This document shows positions 62,380 through 64,000 of a stretch of 64,000 nucleotides of DNA, piece by piece. A program made the translations under genes and the position numbers. The notes beneath the pieces are model-generated. The model had not been told where the DNA came from and did not search any database. It worked only from the letters and a program-made list of their open reading frames with translations. Source of the stretch: Sutcliffiella halmapala (lineage in GTDB: Bacteria; Bacillota; Bacilli; Bacillales; Bacillaceae_I); assembly GCF_002019665.1 (NCBI RefSeq), contig NZ_KV917375.1:2361175-2425174 (forward strand), written 5' to 3'. Position 1 is the first letter of the stretch. Every line of letters begins with the position of its first letter.

Positions 62380-62525
62380 TAAAAACCGCTATTGATTTCC
62401 GTGCAAGACTTCGCTTTCCGCGGGTGACCCGTGAGCCTCCTCGGCTTCGCCTGCGGGGTCTCACATTGGCCACTTCTCCCGCAGGAGTCTTCGTCTTGCA
62501 CTCCAATCAACCGCTGGAGTCGCCT
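62380..62525 (-). repeat. Intergenic repeat copy R5, minus orientation
   Basis: On the minus strand: GCGGTTGATTGGAGTGCAAG, GAAGACTCCTGCGGGAGAAG, GAGACCCCGCAGGCGAAGCC, GAGGAGGCTCACGGG, CGCGGAAAGCGAAG and GAAATCAATAGCGG. Its flanking stem is of the R1 type (GTTGATT/AATCAA), but the outer ends differ. Confidence 0.83.
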
Positions 62526-62557
62526 AAAAATTAAAGGTATAGTTGAACACTTAAAAA

Positions 62558-62606
62558 AACCCGAACTAATTTGATTTTAAAACTCAAATTAGTTCGGGTT
62601 TTTCTT
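62558..62606 (+). terminator. Hairpin terminator inside the 62.3 kb element
   Basis: Perfect 17-base stem AACCCGAACTAATTTGA / TCAAATTAGTTCGGGTT with T-run behind it; it can end transcription from the helicase/DUF6509 genes. Confidence 0.82.
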
Positions 62607-62765
62607 AGACTAAAACTCTTTTGTCCCAGCCTATTTTCTATAAAACAAAATAAGATTTCACTTCGATCACCAAAGTACTTTTCTTTCCTATTGAATATGA
62701 TAAAATTACTTATAGATAGCAGATATTAATACTTGGTCATAACAATTGGTAAGGGGAGAAAAGCG

Positions 62766-64000
62766 ATGAAGAAAAGAGTGGTTATTACAGGTATCGGTGC
62801 GATAACACCTTTAGGTAACACTGTAGAAGCAACATGGAAAAAACTAATCAACGGTGTCTCAGGAATCGCCCCATTAACGAGGATTGATGCAGAAAAAATC
62901 CAAGTAAAAGTTGCTGGAGAAGTAAAAGATTTTGATCCTAATGACTATATCGATTTCAAAGAAGCAAGAAGAATGGGGCGCTTTACCCATTTCGCTATAG
63001 CTGCTAGCAAAATGGCAATACAGGATGCTGGTTTAACTATTGGAGAGAATGTCGATGCAGAACGAACAGGAGTATGGATTGGTTCAGGCATTGGTGGCTT
63101 AAATGAGTTTGAGGAGGAACATAAAAAATTCCTTAAAAAAGGCCCAAAGCGTGTTAGCCCTTTCATTATTCCGATGTTTATTCCTGACATGGCGTCTGGC
63201 CGTGTATCCATTGAGCTAGGTGCAAAAGCCATGAACAATTGCTCGGTTACTGCTTGTGCATCTGGTGCAAATTCAATCGGTGATGCCTTTCGTGTCATAC
63301 AGAATGGAATAGCGGATGTCATGATTGCTGGAGGAACAGAAGCCGCTATAACGGAAATGACGATTGCAGGTTTTACGAATATGACAGCCCTTTCAACGAA
63401 TCCAGACCCAAATACTGCTAGTCGTCCGTTTGATAAAAATAGAGATGGGTTTGTCATTGCAGAAGGATCGGGAATCGTTATCTTGGAAGAATTACAACAT
63501 GCTTTAGATCGAGGAGCAACTATCTACGGGGAGTTAGCTGGATATGGAGCAACTGGTGATGCGTATCATATCACCACACCTGCACCAAATGGAGAAGGCG
63601 GTCAACGTGCGATGAAGCTCGCATTAAGTGATGCCAATGTTTCTCCTGAAAAAGTAGACTATATTAATGCCCATGGTACCTCAACCCACTACAATGATTT
63701 ATATGAGACAAAAGCGATAAAAGAAGTATTTGGCGAGCATGCTTATCAGCTTTCCGTCAGCTCTACTAAATCAATGACTGGTCATTTGCTTGGTGCAGCA
63801 GGTGCTGTAGAAGCCATTTTCTCAATACTTGCAATTAAAGAAGGAATTATTCCACCAACGATAAATTATGCAACATCAGATGACGAGCTAGATTTAAACT
63901 ACATACCAAATGTTGCAACAGAAGCTACCGTAGACGTAGTTATCTCTAATTCATTAGGTTTTGGCGGACATAACGCAACATTGGTTTTTAAAAAATTTGA
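62766..64000 (+). CDS. fabF: Beta-ketoacyl-ACP synthase II, 3' end cut by the window
   Basis: Condensing enzyme of fatty-acid elongation. 411 complete codons are visible and the last base pair belongs to an unfinished codon, so the true end lies just outside (typical length about 412-414). The catalytic triad is seen: Cys in [13 protein letters not shown], His in [11 protein letters not shown], and His in [18 protein letters not shown], plus the glycine-rich end [22 protein letters not shown] precedes the ATG at 62766. In many Bacilli fabF follows fabH; here no fabH lies upstream, only repeats. Confidence 0.95.
   Translation, partial: MKKRVVITGIGAITPLGNTVEATWKKLINGVSGIAPLTRIDAEKIQVKVAGEVKDFDPNDYIDFKEARRMGRFTHFAIAASKMAIQDAGLTIGENVDAERTGVWIGSGIGGLNEFEEEHKKFLKKGPKRVSPFIIPMFIPDMASGRVSIELGAKAMNNCSVTACASGANSIGDAFRVIQNGIADVMIAGGTEAAITEMTIAGFTNMTALSTNPDPNTASRPFDKNRDGFVIAEGSGIVILEELQHALDRGATIYGELAGYGATGDAYHITTPAPNGEGGQRAMKLALSDANVSPEKVDYINAHGTSTHYNDLYETKAIKEVFGEHAYQLSVSSTKSMTGHLLGAAGAVEAIFSILAIKEGIIPPTINYATSDDELDLNYIPNVATEATVDVVISNSLGFGGHNATLVFKKF

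Larger units (their letters stand above)
62319..62632. repeat. 314-bp element with GGGACAAAAG-type inverted ends, containing repeat R5
   Basis: Left end AAGAGGATGGGACAAAAG (62319-62336) and right end CTTTTGTCCCAGCCT (62618-62632) form inverted repeats of the type seen at 30153-30340. Inside lie the repeat core R5 and a terminator-like hairpin at 62558-62600. No gene is present in 62312-62765. Confidence 0.75.

Noticed and set aside
1-64000. CRISPR arrays, tRNA and rRNA genes, complete insertion sequences, prophage
   Set aside because: None was found on reading; the repeats present are dispersed and not regularly spaced with spacers, and no transposase or phage structural gene is encoded.

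Overview
The window looks like a chromosomal segment of a low-GC, endospore-forming member of the Bacillales. Pointers are AAGGAGG-type ribosome binding sites with many TTG and GTG starts, a GerA-type germinant receptor operon, a SpoIIM-family protein, tRNA-sensing T-box leaders, SAM-I riboswitches, a SipW/CalY-type secretion pair and a DesK/DesR-type two-component system. I cannot name the species from sequence alone.

Region by region: 1-2.5 kb carries the tail of a membrane protein, a patatin-like lipase and a long, E. coli-type S-adenosylmethionine decarboxylase (speD). 2.9-11.6 kb is a complete petrobactin siderophore operon (asbABCDEF). It is preceded by an AraC-type regulator fused to a siderophore-binding-protein-like domain, and three Fur boxes sit in the two control regions. 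Decarboxylated SAM made by SpeD is a precursor of spermidine, which petrobactin contains twice. 11.7-15.3 kb holds an HrtAB-like ABC exporter, a DAO-family oxidoreductase and a GIY-YIG protein. 15.7-22 kb has a SipW-like signal peptidase with a CalY/TasA-like substrate, an eight-LysM cell-wall protein, and a PadR/HAAS pair with a DUF4173 membrane protein. 22.2-25.9 kb has an RRNPP-like HTH/TPR regulator, a membrane-anchored FAD oxidase and a half-length MFS protein. 26.4-30.1 kb is a gerABC-type operon. 30.5-37.3 kb is a conserved but poorly understood MoxR/DUF58/DUF4129/DUF4350 cluster with SpoIIM and RDD neighbours. Then come a cold-shock protein, an MhqO-like dioxygenase with an MhqR operator, and several small genes, one of them an unlisted 50-residue basic peptide.

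40-46.3 kb is a methionine control region. A T-box-regulated methionyl-tRNA synthetase is transcribed divergently from a metNIQ transporter and an M20 hydrolase, and metNIQ is preceded by two tandem SAM-I riboswitches. 46.3-48 kb is a SatD/DUF3307 pair. 48.3-52 kb is a tyrosyl-tRNA synthetase (tyrZ) whose T-box leader has been separated from the gene by a repeat element, and that repeat has itself been interrupted by a group II intron. 52-64 kb contains a Nudix and a VOC protein, cytochrome bd oxidase (cydA, cydB and a 32-residue CydS-like subunit), a second RRNPP-like regulator, an M50 protease, a lipoprotein, desKR, a DEAD-box helicase, a DUF6509 protein and a nearly complete fabF at the right edge.

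A GC-rich intergenic repeat recurs at about 1.4, 2.6, 48.6/50.6 and 62.4 kb, with a core-deleted relative at 26.2 kb. It sits inside different kinds of outer inverted repeats and provides the intron's insertion site. No rRNA, tRNA, CRISPR array, prophage or complete insertion sequence was seen.
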